Numbered from the stretch's first letter, positions 54,032-62,883 are shown. The stretch is 64,000 bases of DNA from Streptomyces sp. Act143 (GCF_003143935.1 NZ_QFRX01000001.1:567059-631058); one strand, 5' to 3'. Notes: generated by a model not told the origin, from the sequence alone. Made by a program: numbers and translations.

Positions 54032-57000
54032 CTACTCGGGGGCTTGTCGGTCCATCAGCCGGATCAGCAGCGGGAGTTCGTCGTCGAGGAGGTCCGCCAG
54101 GGCCTGGCGCCGCGCCATGGGCCGGGCGACCCACAGGACGCCGGCGAAACACAGAAGTCCCACGGTGAGCGACTTCCAGGTACCCCACCATGCGGCCAGG
54201 GCGAGGAGGCAAGTGACAGGGACGGCGAAGACGAACCAGATCCAGAAGGCCAGGCGCACGGCACGAACGGGCCGGCTCCAGCTCCACAGTCTCCGCAACG
54301 GCACCTTGCCCAGCAGCAGGAACGCCGCGCTGCCCAGGCTCAGCGCCAGGAAGACGACGCTGAGCCAGCCCTGTACACCCCACAGCCGGCCTTCGCGCAC
54401 GATCGCCACGGTCTTGGCGCCGGGTGCGACGGACAGCATGAAGTAGAAGGGAAGAAGCACGGGGAGCCGCGTGGCGAAGTCGTACTTGAGCAGGGAAGAG
54501 CCCGACTCCCAGGCGTCCCTGGTGGCGATGCCCTTGGACATGAGCACCTGCACCGCCCGCACGCACAGCTCAGGGCGCAGCCACTGCAGGACGCGCACAC
54601 GTACGTCCGGCACCCCCGCCGCCGCTGCCACCCGTCGCGCAAGGTCAGCACGCGCGGCAGCCTCGCTGAACGGCGCCGCGGCCGGGGAGGCGTGGGAGGC
54701 GAGCCGGCGTCCCAGCGAGCCCGGTCCGTGCCGGTCGAGGAGTTGTGCCGTGGCTCCCTCTTCACCGAACAGGGCATCGAGGTCCGACCGGAGCCCTGCA
54801 TCGAGGTCGTCCGCCGTCAGCCTGAGGCGTCCAGGGCGCGTGGCCACGTCCTCGACCAGGACCAGGGGCATCACCAGGCGCGGGTCGGGCTCGGTCGCCT
54901 CAGGTGGCGCCGCGCCCGCCCTCGCGGCCTCGTGGAGGAGCGCGACGAGCATCTCCGGGACGCTCGAGAGCCACAGACCAGGGAGGCTCTCGGAGTAGGG
55001 CTCCCACACCCAGGACCAGCTCAGCCAAGTCCTGCGCACGCGCAGGGACCTCGGCAGGTTCCGCATGGCTTCCGCCGCCTCCGGGTCTTTGAGGAGATCG
55101 GCCAGCAGGAAGGCCAGGTGCCAGGAATCCTCGGGCGATTCGCCTGTCGTCAGTTCGTCGAGCATGCCGCCCATCGCCAGGACGGCTCTGGGTGTCCGGA
55201 TCATCCAGAGCGTCCGGGCGACGAGGGTCAGCGGCAGCTCGTCCCGCATCTCCCGCAACGCACCCACCGCTACATCGCCCAGGGCCACCAACGCCTCCTG
55301 AGCGTCGGGCGAGGAGGTCATGCGCGAGGCGAGAAACCGTGCCGCACGGGGTGAACGGGTGGCCACCAACGCCTGGACCGCAAGGCGTGCCCGCTCCGGT
55401 GCGGTGGCGGTCTCGGCGGTCGTGCACAGCAGCGCGAAGACACCGAGGCCGCGCGGCCGGCGGTCCGCGGCGACCAGACCGAACGCGGCCACGACCGCAT
55501 CCGCCTGCGCGGACCGTGGCGCGTCGGGCACGAGCCGGGAATGGAAGTCGCTGACGATCCCGTCGGCAAGGGCGTCGTCGACCACGTGCGCGTCAGCCAG
55601 GCACTGGAAGGCGAGCAGGGGGTCGGCAGCGAGAACCTCGCGCACCACGTCGGAACAGTCTCGCGTGACGGCGCCGCACCACAGGCGGACGGTCTCCCGC
55701 CAGACTTCGGGGTCGCGTCGGTAGCGCTCCAGAAGCATGTCCGGTTCGTCGCCGAGCGCCATGGCGGCCAGGTATTCCTGAAGGGTCAGGTGAGCGAACT
55801 GGAAGCGCTCGCCGTTGTCGAGCGACAGCAGCAGACCGCTGCGGTCGACGATCTCGCCGAGCATGTCCTCGGCGCTCTCGGCCGGGCGACCGTAGCGCTC
55901 CAGTACCTCGCGCAGGACGCTGAGGACCTTCTCCGACGGAACCGCCAGCCGGTCGTAGGCGTCCGGGGGGACGTCCTGCGCGGCCAGGGCGAGACGTCGG
56001 AGAGCTGCTCGTTTCACCGGCTGCGCGAACCGTGCGTCACGCTGGCGGTCCCGCAGCAGGCTGACGGTGACCTGGTCGTAGAAGTCGGTCCTGTTGTGCG
56101 GCAGGGCCTGGCCGGTGCCCGCGTACTCGTAGCTGTACAGGTACGCGATCATCGTCAGCAGCAGCGGGTTCCGGGCCAGCGGCATCAGCTGCGGTGTGTC
56201 GTGCAGCGCGCCCAGCAGCTGTTCCACGGTGTCGGGCTCGAGCGTCGAAGGCCAGGGCCAGCCGTACAGGAAGCGTTGGATGAGTCGATCGTCGAACTCC
56301 TCCACCCGTACGACGGGAATGGCCTCGTCGGCGAACTCCCCCCGGTAGACCGCGATCCGGCACGTCACGACCATCCGGCACCGGTCGTACGCGTGCAGGA
56401 AGCGCCGTACTTCGTGAACGATCCTGGCGCGCTGCGCCGTCGGCACCTCGTCGAGTCCGTCGAAGTACAGCGCGAGCCTGCCGTCCGCCAAGGCGCGTTC
56501 GACCCAGGTGCGCGCGTTGGGGAAGTCGTGCTCGGCGAAGTGGTCGACGATGTGCCCGATGAGGTCGTCCGTGTCCAGGTCCACCGAGTGCAAGGGCAGC
56601 AGGACCGGTACGTCGGTGCACACCCCCAGAACGACACGATGCCTGCGGCGCGGGTCGTACCACGTGCGGGACGGCGTCAACTCGGGGCGGTAGCGTCGAT
56701 GTGCCCAGGCCAGCACGGTGTGCCTGAGCAACATGGTCTTGCCGGCGCCCGGCGCTCCCAGCACCACGGCCCGGCGGCAGTCCCGCAGCGTGATCTCCGC
56801 CTGCTGATGTTCGGTTTCGGTACCGAAGCCCGTGGCGGCGCGCAGCGGGACGTAGATGGAGGCCATGTCCATCGCCTGGTGCTCGTCCGGGCGGAAGGAG
56901 ACGGAGAAGCGGGCATGACGCTCGTACAGCTTGACGGTGTAACGACGCAAAGCGGTACGGCGGAGCAGAGCGCTGCCCGCCAGCCGCCGGTACACGACAG

Positions 57001-57109
57001 CGGCCGTACGGTCCACCGCGAGCTTCAGCCAGTCCTTGAGCTTCAGCACGAGCACCCCGAGGACGAACGCCCCCGCGGCCGGAAGCCAGTCCCGCAGCTG
57101 ATCCCCCAC
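54032..57109 (-). CDS. Membrane-anchored NACHT-domain NTPase
   Basis: About 1025 residues from GTG 57109; an in-frame ATG at 57184 would add 25 residues. An N-terminal membrane helix (AAGAFVLGVLVLKLKDW) precedes a NACHT module: Walker A GAPGAGKT (118-125), Walker B LALYFDGLDEV (FDGLDE 216-221), sensor-like RMVVTCRIAVYRGEF, and a winged-helix end (NGERFQFAHLTLQEYLAAMA). A long helical HEAT-like region spans about 480-860, and several membrane helices (about 895-1000) close the protein. NACHT proteins are STAND switches, some in anti-phage defence. No effector nuclease is fused or adjacent. Confidence 0.87.
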   Translation of the reverse strand: MGDQLRDWLPAAGAFVLGVLVLKLKDWLKLAVDRTAAVVYRRLAGSALLRRTALRRYTVKLYERHARFSVSFRPDEHQAMDMASIYVPLRAATGFGTETEHQQAEITLRDCRRAVVLGAPGAGKTMLLRHTVLAWAHRRYRPELTPSRTWYDPRRRHRVVLGVCTDVPVLLPLHSVDLDTDDLIGHIVDHFAEHDFPNARTWVERALADGRLALYFDGLDEVPTAQRARIVHEVRRFLHAYDRCRMVVTCRIAVYRGEFADEAIPVVRVEEFDDRLIQRFLYGWPWPSTLEPDTVEQLLGALHDTPQLMPLARNPLLLTMIAYLYSYEYAGTGQALPHNRTDFYDQVTVSLLRDRQRDARFAQPVKRAALRRLALAAQDVPPDAYDRLAVPSEKVLSVLREVLERYGRPAESAEDMLGEIVDRSGLLLSLDNGERFQFAHLTLQEYLAAMALGDEPDMLLERYRRDPEVWRETVRLWCGAVTRDCSDVVREVLAADPLLAFQCLADAHVVDDALADGIVSDFHSRLVPDAPRSAQADAVVAAFGLVAADRRPRGLGVFALLCTTAETATAPERARLAVQALVATRSPRAARFLASRMTSSPDAQEALVALGDVAVGALREMRDELPLTLVARTLWMIRTPRAVLAMGGMLDELTTGESPEDSWHLAFLLADLLKDPEAAEAMRNLPRSLRVRRTWLSWSWVWEPYSESLPGLWLSSVPEMLVALLHEAARAGAAPPEATEPDPRLVMPLVLVEDVATRPGRLRLTADDLDAGLRSDLDALFGEEGATAQLLDRHGPGSLGRRLASHASPAAAPFSEAAARADLARRVAAAAGVPDVRVRVLQWLRPELCVRAVQVLMSKGIATRDAWESGSSLLKYDFATRLPVLLPFYFMLSVAPGAKTVAIVREGRLWGVQGWLSVVFLALSLGSAAFLLLGKVPLRRLWSWSRPVRAVRLAFWIWFVFAVPVTCLLALAAWWGTWKSLTVGLLCFAGVLWVARPMARRQALADLLDDELPLLIRLMDRQAPE

Positions 57110-57260
57110 CAGCGCCCCCCGCCTGCCCCGGACATGAACGGCTCGGGCACGCCCCGCCGTTGTGCACACGACCTGTCCATCCATGGGATACCAGCCGCAC
57201 CACCGGCCCGGCTATGCGCCGGCAGCGGTCGCCGCCGGCGCGTGGGACGCCCGCTTCGTG

Positions 57261-57650
57261 TCACACCGCGGCGATCCCCTGCATCCCGGAGTCGGCGTAC
57301 AGGAACTTCGCGTCCCGCGTCACCGCCAGGTCGATGACTCCCTGGGACCGGACCGACGGCGGGGTGGCCACGCCGACGTCGTTCGTCAGCGCGAGCCTGC
57401 CGTGGGTGCCGGTGCGGTAGCCGGTGACGGTGGAGTTGCCGGTGTTGCCGCCGCAGAAGAAGTCACCGGCACGCTCCGGCCGGCACAGCGTTTCCTGGCC
57501 GTCGGGCAACGGCCGCTGGACGACCTGGAGCCGGCCGTCACCGCCCGCGTTCATCACCTTCGCGAGGGAGCCGAGCACGGTGATGGAGGCCGGTAACTCC
57601 CCGCCGGAGCCGACGGCGAGGACTGCGCCTCCGGTGGCCGGCAGCCGGAT
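57261..57650 (-). pseudogene. Remnant of a beta-propeller protein
   Basis: A minus-strand frame reads ELPASITVLGSLAKVMNAGG, NTGNSTVTGYRTGTHGRLAL and VIDLAVTRDAKFLYADSG, which are typical blades of lactonase/YncE-like propellers. A normal protein would have six to seven blades and a signal peptide; only about two blades remain before the stop. I read it as a decayed copy. A short independent gene is possible but less likely. Confidence 0.5.
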
Positions 57651-57777
57651 CTGCAACGGTGACCTGCGCCTGGTGTGCCTGCTCATGCGGACGGCACCGG
57701 AGTTGCCACTGTGGCAGGAGGGGCAGGGCGGAATCACCGCCACGTCAGGCTCTCGTAGGGTCCGCCGGAGACGGGGA

Positions 57778-57805
57778 GGCTCAGGGCTCAGGGCTCAGGG
57801 CTCAG
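57778..57805. repeat. Four tandem heptamers GGCTCAG at the end of the VOC gene
   Basis: The heptamer repeats four times without error and covers the VOC stop codon, so each unit past the stop offers another TGA. Likely replication slippage; no function is known. Confidence 0.8.
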
Positions 57806-58215
57806 GCGAAGTCTGCTTCCGTGATGCCGTCCAGGTGGCCGGGCGGCCATTCCACCAGCTCGATCCGGTAACCGTCGGGGTCCGTGAGCCACGACGTCTT
57901 CGGGCCGTCCGGACCGCCGGGGAACTGGAGGGGGCCGGGCTCCAGGCCGGCTTCGGTCAGTGTCTTCAGCGTGGTGGCGAGCGTTTCCACCTGGATCGCG
58001 AGGTGGTCGAACCCGCTGCCCACGTCGACCGGCGCGTCGCCGGGACGGTGGACCAGTTCGAGCGAGGCCGCCGGTTCCCCGGGGAACTTGAGGATCACCA
58101 GGCGAGCCCCGTCACCGACCTCGACCCGGCCCAGTTCGACGTAGCCCAAGGCGGTGTAGAAGCCGAGCGAGCGGGCGAGGTCGGTGACGCGGTAGGAGAC
58201 GAAGAGCGTCTTCAC
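57802..58215 (-). CDS. VOC-fold (glyoxalase/bleomycin resistance-like) protein
   Basis: The 137-residue vicinal-oxygen-chelate protein starts at GTG 58215 after GAGGAGG. It has VSYRVTDLARSLGFYTALGY, a central FDHLAIQVETL and TDPDGYRIELVEWPPG, which hold the metal-binding His and Glu positions. It overlaps the upstream DHFR-like gene by GTGA. Possible roles include glyoxalase-like detoxification; the substrate is unknown. Confidence 0.87.
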   Translation of the reverse strand: MKTLFVSYRVTDLARSLGFYTALGYVELGRVEVGDGARLVILKFPGEPAASLELVHRPGDAPVDVGSGFDHLAIQVETLATTLKTLTEAGLEPGPLQFPGGPDGPKTSWLTDPDGYRIELVEWPPGHLDGITEADFA

Positions 58216-58796
58216 GCGGCCTCCTCGGATCGACGTACCTGGTAGCGCAGGTGGGTGACGTCCCGGTCCTCGAGCCGTCGGACGAGGTCGAGTTCGGTGT
58301 GCTGACCGCCGAGGTGGTCGAAGAGTCGCCGGCCGCCCCCGAGGAGGACCGGAACCAGGTGGATCTCCATCTCGTCCAGCTGCCCGGCCCGCAGCAGTGC
58401 CTGGGCCGCGCCCGCCCCGTGGACCATGACCGGCCGGTCCCCGGCGGCTGCCCGGGCCTGCCGGGCGCAGTCCTCGACGTCGGTGACGAAACGCGCGTGG
58501 CCGGGTGGCACGTCCCCGTCCTCCACCTGGTGGGTGAGGACGAAGATGGGGACGCCGTCGTGGTGGTCGCCCTGCCAACGCCCCGCGAGTTCGAAAGTCC
58601 GTCGGCCGGAGATCAGCGCGCCGGTCGCCAGCGCCTCGCGGTAGACCTGGCCGCTCGGACCGTCGGACTCCCGGTCGTCGAGCCAGTTGAACAGCCGTCC
58701 ACCGCCGCGTCCGAGTTCCTGTCCCGGCCGGTCGTCCGGGCCGGCGATGAAGCCGTCGAGCGACATCGACATGTACAGCCGAATCGGAGCGTTCAT
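58212..58796 (-). CDS. Dihydrofolate reductase/RibD-fold protein
   Basis: This 194-residue protein resembles the RibD C-terminal/DHFR-like family (RLYMSMSLDGFIAGPDDRPG; GALISGRRTFELAGRW; PVMVHGAGAAQALLRAGQLD; VPVLLGGGRRLFDHLGG). These proteins bind NADPH and are usually not true DHFR enzymes. ATG 58796 follows GAGGAGAG. It is co-translated with the VOC gene. Confidence 0.88.
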   Translation of the reverse strand: MNAPIRLYMSMSLDGFIAGPDDRPGQELGRGGGRLFNWLDDRESDGPSGQVYREALATGALISGRRTFELAGRWQGDHHDGVPIFVLTHQVEDGDVPPGHARFVTDVEDCARQARAAAGDRPVMVHGAGAAQALLRAGQLDEMEIHLVPVLLGGGRRLFDHLGGQHTELDLVRRLEDRDVTHLRYQVRRSEEAA

Positions 58797-58963
58797 CCTG
58801 GCCTCCCTCTCTCCTCCATGACACCGCCGTCCGGCAGCCTCGGAACCGCCGACGCGGCCGGGATGTCACGAGGAAGACTTCAGGCAGGCGGCAAACTCAT
58901 CGGCCCGAAGCAGCCCCTGGGGTGCTCAGCAGGCCACCGCCCCTGTCCGGCAGTGGTACGCCG

Positions 58964-59167
58964 TCACGCCTCATGCTCCCGAGGATCACGTCCGTTTCCG
59001 AGCCGCAGCAGCTGGGACAGCAGGTCGGCGCGGCGCAGCAGGGGCTCCAGCACGTCGCTCAGCACATCCGTGGGGTGACCGGCAGGAGGCCCGCCGCCGA
59101 CGGGTGTCTCCCCTCGCCCGCACGCACGCGCTGAGAAGCCCCCCGGCCTCTGCCACCGCCCGGGCAT
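58964..59167 (-). CDS. Small hypothetical protein
   Basis: A 67-residue frame starts at ATG 59167 with AAGGAGG eight bases upstream. The C-terminal half is helical (HPTDVLSDVLEPLLRRADLL, then SQLLRLGNGRD). I do not recognise it. The strong ribosome site supports translation, but coding evidence is otherwise thin. Confidence 0.45.
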   Translation of the reverse strand: MPGRWQRPGGFSARACGRGETPVGGGPPAGHPTDVLSDVLEPLLRRADLLSQLLRLGNGRDPREHEA

Positions 59168-59309
59168 CCGACGCACCTCCTTCATAGAGCGGCCCAACGC
59201 GGCTCTCGTTGAGAAGACTGCTGACAGCGCCTGAGAGTTGTGTCGGCTGCCGAGGGGGTGCCCACACAGGCTGCGCCACCGCGCCCGCCTTGGCACAGGC
59301 TCCCCGGCT

Positions 59310-59334
59310 CTTGTTGCCGGGACGCGGCAACAAG
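59310..59334. other. Perfect 10-bp hairpin upstream of the antiporter
   Basis: CTTGTTGCCG (59310-59319) pairs with CGGCAACAAG (59325-59334) around GGACG. It lies between the divergent small gene and the antiporter, upstream of the latter's likely promoter (TGTCAA-N18-TAGGGT, about 59367-59396). Confidence 0.55.
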
Positions 59335-59397
59335 CGGCACGTCAGCGTGCGGGTCAATGACCTGTCAATGCCGCGTAAAGAACGTGTAGGGTTCCTC

Positions 59398-59465
59398 GCG
59401 GTGTGCCGGGAAGCCTGGTCGGCGATGCACAGGACAGCTGTCTTTGCCGATCGGGGGTTCAGGTC
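59398..59465 (+). promoter_or_regulatory. Structured leader before the cation/proton antiporter
   Basis: After a TAGGGT -10 element, the presumed 5' leader contains GGGAAGCCTGGTCGGCGA and, directly before the ribosome site, TTGCCGATC. GGTCGGCGA and TTGCCGATC can pair over nine bases with two G-U pairs, placing the helix next to the GGGGG ribosome site. It does not match a riboswitch class that I can name; the GGGAAGCC segment recalls a cobalamin core, but no B12 box is present. Confidence 0.4.
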
Positions 59466-60701
59466 ATGGTGCTCGTCGTGGTCTTCGGCGCGGCGCTGCT
59501 CATCGCGGTGCTGCTGTCCGGGCTCGCCGCCCGGACCGTTCTGTCCACGTCCCTCCTCTTCCTGGCCGGCGGGGCTCTGGTCAGTGACGGCTTCCTCGGG
59601 CTGATCCACATCACGCCGGACAGCGAGATCGTGTCCGTGACGGCCGACCTTGCGCTGTTCGCGGTGCTGTTCACCGACGGCATGCATGTGTCCTTCCCCA
59701 AGCTGCGCGCGAACTGGCGCAACCCGGCCCGCGCGCTCGGGCTCGGCATGCCGCTCGCGTTCGTCGGCATGGCGCTGGTCACGCACTTCCTGGTGGGGCT
59801 GGACTGGACGACGTCCTTCCTGGTGGGTGCCGTACTCGCCCCCACCGACCCGGTGTTCGCGTCGGCGATCGTCGGCCGCAAGGAAGTCCCGGCGAAACTG
59901 CGGCAGTTGCTGAACGTGGAGAGCGGCATCAACGACGGGCTCGCCCTGCCGGTGGTCCTCGTCCTGATCGCCGCGGCCGGGCCGACGTCGGGGCACGCCG
60001 AGGCCGACCTCGGGAAGATCGCCCTGGAGCTGGTCCTCGGGCTGGTCTTCGGTGTCGTACTGCCATGCGTCGTGATCGAGCTCGTACGGTTCCGGCTGCT
60101 GGGCGCCGAGCCCAAGCTGCAGCCGCTGCTGCCGCTGGCGATCGGCGTGATCCTGTACGCCCTGTGCCACCTCACGCACGCCAACCCCTACCTCGCGGCG
60201 TTCTCCGCGGGCGCGGTGCTCACCGCGCGGTCGGGGGAGGCGAAGGACGTGTTCGAGCCGCTCGGCGAGGCGCTCGCGGAGCTGGCCAAGTTCGCGGCGC
60301 TGCTGGTGTTCGGCGCCCTGCTCACGCCGTCGCTCTTCGGGGACCTGTCCTTCGCCGGGTACGTCGCGGCCGTCCTGGCGATCGTGCTGATCCGGCCGGC
60401 CTCGCTGCTGCTGTCGCTGCTCGGCACCCGGTTCACCCGGCAGGAGAAGCTGGTCGCCGCCTGGTTCGGCCCGAAGGGCTTCGCCTCGGTGGTCTACGGG
60501 CTGCTGGTGCTCCAGGCCGGCATTCCGCAGGGCGAGGAGGCGTTCACGCTGATCGCCGTGTGCATCGCCTTCTCGATCGTCGCGCACAGCTCCACCGACG
60601 TCCCCATCGCCTGCCTCTTCCACGTCGAGGACATCGCCGGCGTGGACGGCACCGTCCCCACACCTGTCACCCCGAAGGAGGCCGCCCGTGTCGGCGCATG
60701 A
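59466..60701 (+). CDS. Cation:proton antiporter, CPA1 type
   Basis: The 411-residue protein has about 12 membrane helices. Family markers include FLVGAVLAPTDPVFASAIVG (the conserved TDP), LLNVESGINDGLALPVVLVL (the END/ESGINDG ion site) and AWFGPKGFASVVYGLLVLQ. It exchanges Na+ or K+ for protons. ATG 59466 follows GGGGGTTCAGG. The next frame overlaps its end by 14 bases behind AAGGAGG, so the following genes are translated from the same transcript. Confidence 0.9.
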   Translation: MVLVVVFGAALLIAVLLSGLAARTVLSTSLLFLAGGALVSDGFLGLIHITPDSEIVSVTADLALFAVLFTDGMHVSFPKLRANWRNPARALGLGMPLAFVGMALVTHFLVGLDWTTSFLVGAVLAPTDPVFASAIVGRKEVPAKLRQLLNVESGINDGLALPVVLVLIAAAGPTSGHAEADLGKIALELVLGLVFGVVLPCVVIELVRFRLLGAEPKLQPLLPLAIGVILYALCHLTHANPYLAAFSAGAVLTARSGEAKDVFEPLGEALAELAKFAALLVFGALLTPSLFGDLSFAGYVAAVLAIVLIRPASLLLSLLGTRFTRQEKLVAAWFGPKGFASVVYGLLVLQAGIPQGEEAFTLIAVCIAFSIVAHSSTDVPIACLFHVEDIAGVDGTVPTPVTPKEAARVGA

Positions 60702-60975
60702 ACTCGCCGAGCCCTGTCCGTCCGTGTCCACCGACGGCGCCGCCGTCGCGCCCGTCTCGCAGCTCGTGGGGCGCACGGTGACGCGGTGGCTGCCACGCCG
60801 CGGGTTCCGGCCCCCGGCGGTCGGACCGAACGTGAACGTCAGGCACATCGCGGCCCGGATGGCCCGCACCCGTGCACCGCTGGTCGCGGTCGCCGAGCGC
60901 GGCGCCGCCCGGATCCGCCGGGGCGGGGCCGTGACGGCCGCCCGTCCGACGGAACGACTCGCCGGAGGATCGTGA
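60688..60975 (+). CDS. Short protein with a degenerate CBS half
   Basis: The 95-residue frame starts at GTG 60688 with AAGGAGG and ends in a GTGA overlap with the ArsB-like gene. Its centre, VNVRHIAARMARTRAPLVAV, matches LEVAALMARVRSPLVAVAEK of the CBS protein encoded at 62407. After this the match breaks down into Arg-rich sequence (ERGAARIRRGGAVTAARPTE) where a complete CBS repeat would read an IGVITASHLL strand-helix. It is probably a shortened or decaying CBS protein still kept in the operon. It may also be a genuine small regulator of the antiporter. Confidence 0.65.
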   Translation: MSAHELAEPCPSVSTDGAAVAPVSQLVGRTVTRWLPRRGFRPPAVGPNVNVRHIAARMARTRAPLVAVAERGAARIRRGGAVTAARPTERLAGGS

Positions 60976-62270
60976 ACGGCTGGCAGAGCTGGGCGGCGGT
61001 CGTCGTCTTCGTCGCGACGTACGCGCTGATCATCAGCGAGAAGATCCACCGAGTGGCGGCGGCTCTCGGGGGCGCCGCCCTGATGCTGGCCATCGGCGCC
61101 ACCGACGACAAGTCGGCCTTCTTCTCCGAGCACGCGGGGGTCGACTGGAACGTCATCTTCCTGCTCATGGGCATGATGATGATCGTCGGCGTGCTCAAGA
61201 GGACCGGCATGTTCGAGTACCTGGCCATCTGGGCGGTGAAGCGGGCGCGGGCCCGGCCGTTCCGGGTGATGGTGATGCTCGTCGTCATCACCGCCCTCGC
61301 CTCGGCGCTCCTCGACAACGTCACCACCGTGCTGCTGATCGCCCCGGTGACCCTGCTGGTGTGCGAGCGCCTCGCGCTGCCGGCCGCGCCCTTCCTCATC
61401 GCCGAGGTGTTCGCCTCCAACATCGGCGGCACCGCGACCCTGGTCGGCGACCCGCCCAACATCATCATCGCCAGCCGGGCGGGCCTGACCTTCAACGACT
61501 TCCTGGTCCACCTCGCCCCGCTGTCCGCGTTCCTGACCGTTGTGCTCGTCGTGCTGTGCCGTTTCCTGTTCCGCAGCTCCTTCGTCTACGACGAGACACG
61601 CGCCCTGGAGGTCATGGCGCTGGAGGAGCGCGAGGCCATCCGCGACCCCCGGCTGCTGATCCAGGGCCTGGTGGTCCTCACCCTGGTCGTCGCCGGCTTC
61701 GTGCTCCACCCCGTGCTGCACTACGAACCCAGCATCGTCGCGCTGCTCGGCGCCGGTCTGCTCGTCGCGGTCTCGGCCGTCGAGACCGGTGAGGTCCTCA
61801 GCGAGGTGGAATGGCCGACTCTCGCCTTCTTCGCCGGACTGTTCGTCATGATCGGCGGCCTCATCGAGACCGGCGTGATCGGCGAGATCTCCAGGTCTCT
61901 CGCCGACGCCATCGGTGACAACGAACTCGGCGGCTCCATGCTGCTGCTCGGCGCCTCGGCCGTACTGTCCGGCATCGTCGACAACATCCCCTACGTCGCC
62001 ACCATGGCCCCCATCACCGCCGACCTCGTGCACACCATGGGCGGCGACCCCGACCACGTCATGTGGTGGGCCCTGGGCATCGGCGCGGACCTCGGGGGCA
62101 ATGCCACCGCGATCGGCGCCAGCGCCAACGTGGTCGTCCTGGGCATCGCCGAACGCAACCGCCAGCCCATCTCCTTCTGGCAGTTCACCAAGTACGGCCT
62201 GGTGGTCACGGTCGTCACCGTGACGCTGTCGGCCGGGTACGTGTGGCTGCGTTACTTCGCCCTGGCCTGA
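60972..62270 (+). CDS. ArsB/NhaD-type ion transporter
   Basis: The 432-residue protein of the IT superfamily has about 11 helices. Signatures are VDWNVIFLLMGMMMIVGVLK, LDNVTTVLLIAPVTLLVCE, FASNIGGTATLVGDPPNIII and the mirrored half LSGIVDNIPYVATMAPI with ADLGGNATAIGASANVVVLG. The two DN(V/I) motifs are the ion sites of NhaD/ArsB relatives. Sodium/proton exchange fits the antiporter neighbour. The absence of arsenic genes argues against arsenite export. Confidence 0.88.
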   Translation: MNGWQSWAAVVVFVATYALIISEKIHRVAAALGGAALMLAIGATDDKSAFFSEHAGVDWNVIFLLMGMMMIVGVLKRTGMFEYLAIWAVKRARARPFRVMVMLVVITALASALLDNVTTVLLIAPVTLLVCERLALPAAPFLIAEVFASNIGGTATLVGDPPNIIIASRAGLTFNDFLVHLAPLSAFLTVVLVVLCRFLFRSSFVYDETRALEVMALEEREAIRDPRLLIQGLVVLTLVVAGFVLHPVLHYEPSIVALLGAGLLVAVSAVETGEVLSEVEWPTLAFFAGLFVMIGGLIETGVIGEISRSLADAIGDNELGGSMLLLGASAVLSGIVDNIPYVATMAPITADLVHTMGGDPDHVMWWALGIGADLGGNATAIGASANVVVLGIAERNRQPISFWQFTKYGLVVTVVTVTLSAGYVWLRYFALA

Positions 62271-62406
62271 GAAGGAGGTCCGCGCCTGGTCATCCGGTGT
62301 GCGCCCGGCACGGCCGCCGCGTATGTTTCGCGTCAATGTCCTGGCTCACGCTCCGCAGCTGTACGAGGCTGAGTACAGGAATGTTCCGAGGGATGAGGAG
62401 TCCGCC

Positions 62407-62883
62407 GTGCGCGCCCGTGATCTGGCGGTCGGATACGAGACCGTGAGCGTGGACAGTGACGCCCTGGACGCGGCCCGGCTGCTGGCCGAGCACCGGCTTC
62501 CGGGTCTGCTGGTGCTCGACGAGCGGGGCGAGCCGAAGGCGATCCTGCCCGCGTCCCAGATGGTCAAGGTGCTGGTGCCGGCCTATGTGATCGAGGATCC
62601 GACCCTCGCCGCGGTGGTCGACGAGAAGCACGCCGACCGGCTGTGCGCGTCGTTGGAGGGGCGCACCGTCGGCGACTGCCTGTCCAGCAAGGCCGAGCCG
62701 CCGCCCATCGCCGCGCCCGACGACACCGCCCTGGAGGTGGCCGCGCTGATGGCCCGGGTGCGCAGCCCCCTGGTGGCGGTCGCCGAGAAGGACAAGGCCG
62801 GAACCCACCTGATCGGCGTGATCACCGCCTCCCATCTCCTGCACGAGCTGCTCGGCGCCACGGGACGGTCGGACAAGGGCTGA
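62407..62883 (+). CDS. CBS-domain protein
   Basis: The 158-residue protein starts at GTG 62407 after GAGGAG. Two CBS repeats are visible: VRARDLAVGYETVSVDSDAL with LAEHRLPGLLVLDERGEPKA, and PPPIAAPDDTALEVAALMAR with SPLVAVAEKDKAGTHLIGVI. CBS pairs bind adenine nucleotides and often gate ion transporters. It is 136 bases after the ArsB/NhaD-type gene and probably senses nucleotide or ionic state for it. Nucleotide preference is not readable. Confidence 0.88.
   Translation: MRARDLAVGYETVSVDSDALDAARLLAEHRLPGLLVLDERGEPKAILPASQMVKVLVPAYVIEDPTLAAVVDEKHADRLCASLEGRTVGDCLSSKAEPPPIAAPDDTALEVAALMARVRSPLVAVAEKDKAGTHLIGVITASHLLHELLGATGRSDKG

Noticed and set aside
55541..57337. Plus-strand open frame of about 600 codons over the NACHT gene
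   Set aside because: It mirrors the NACHT coding strand and lacks any recognisable motif or ribosome site.
59380..59465. Cobalamin or guanidine (ykkC) riboswitch
   Set aside because: GGGAAGCCTGGT and TAGGGTTCC resemble fragments of these classes, but the B12 box and the rest of either consensus are absent, and TAGGGT is better read as a -10 element.
60972..62270. Arsenite efflux pump ArsB
   Set aside because: The family also includes NhaD-type sodium/proton antiporters, and the neighbours are a cation antiporter and CBS proteins rather than arsenic genes.
58986..62336. Minus-strand open frame of over 1100 codons
   Set aside because: It is opposite the antiporter, ArsB-like and CBS genes, which have clear membrane-protein motifs. 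The frame itself is His/Gln/Gly/Arg-rich with no domain.
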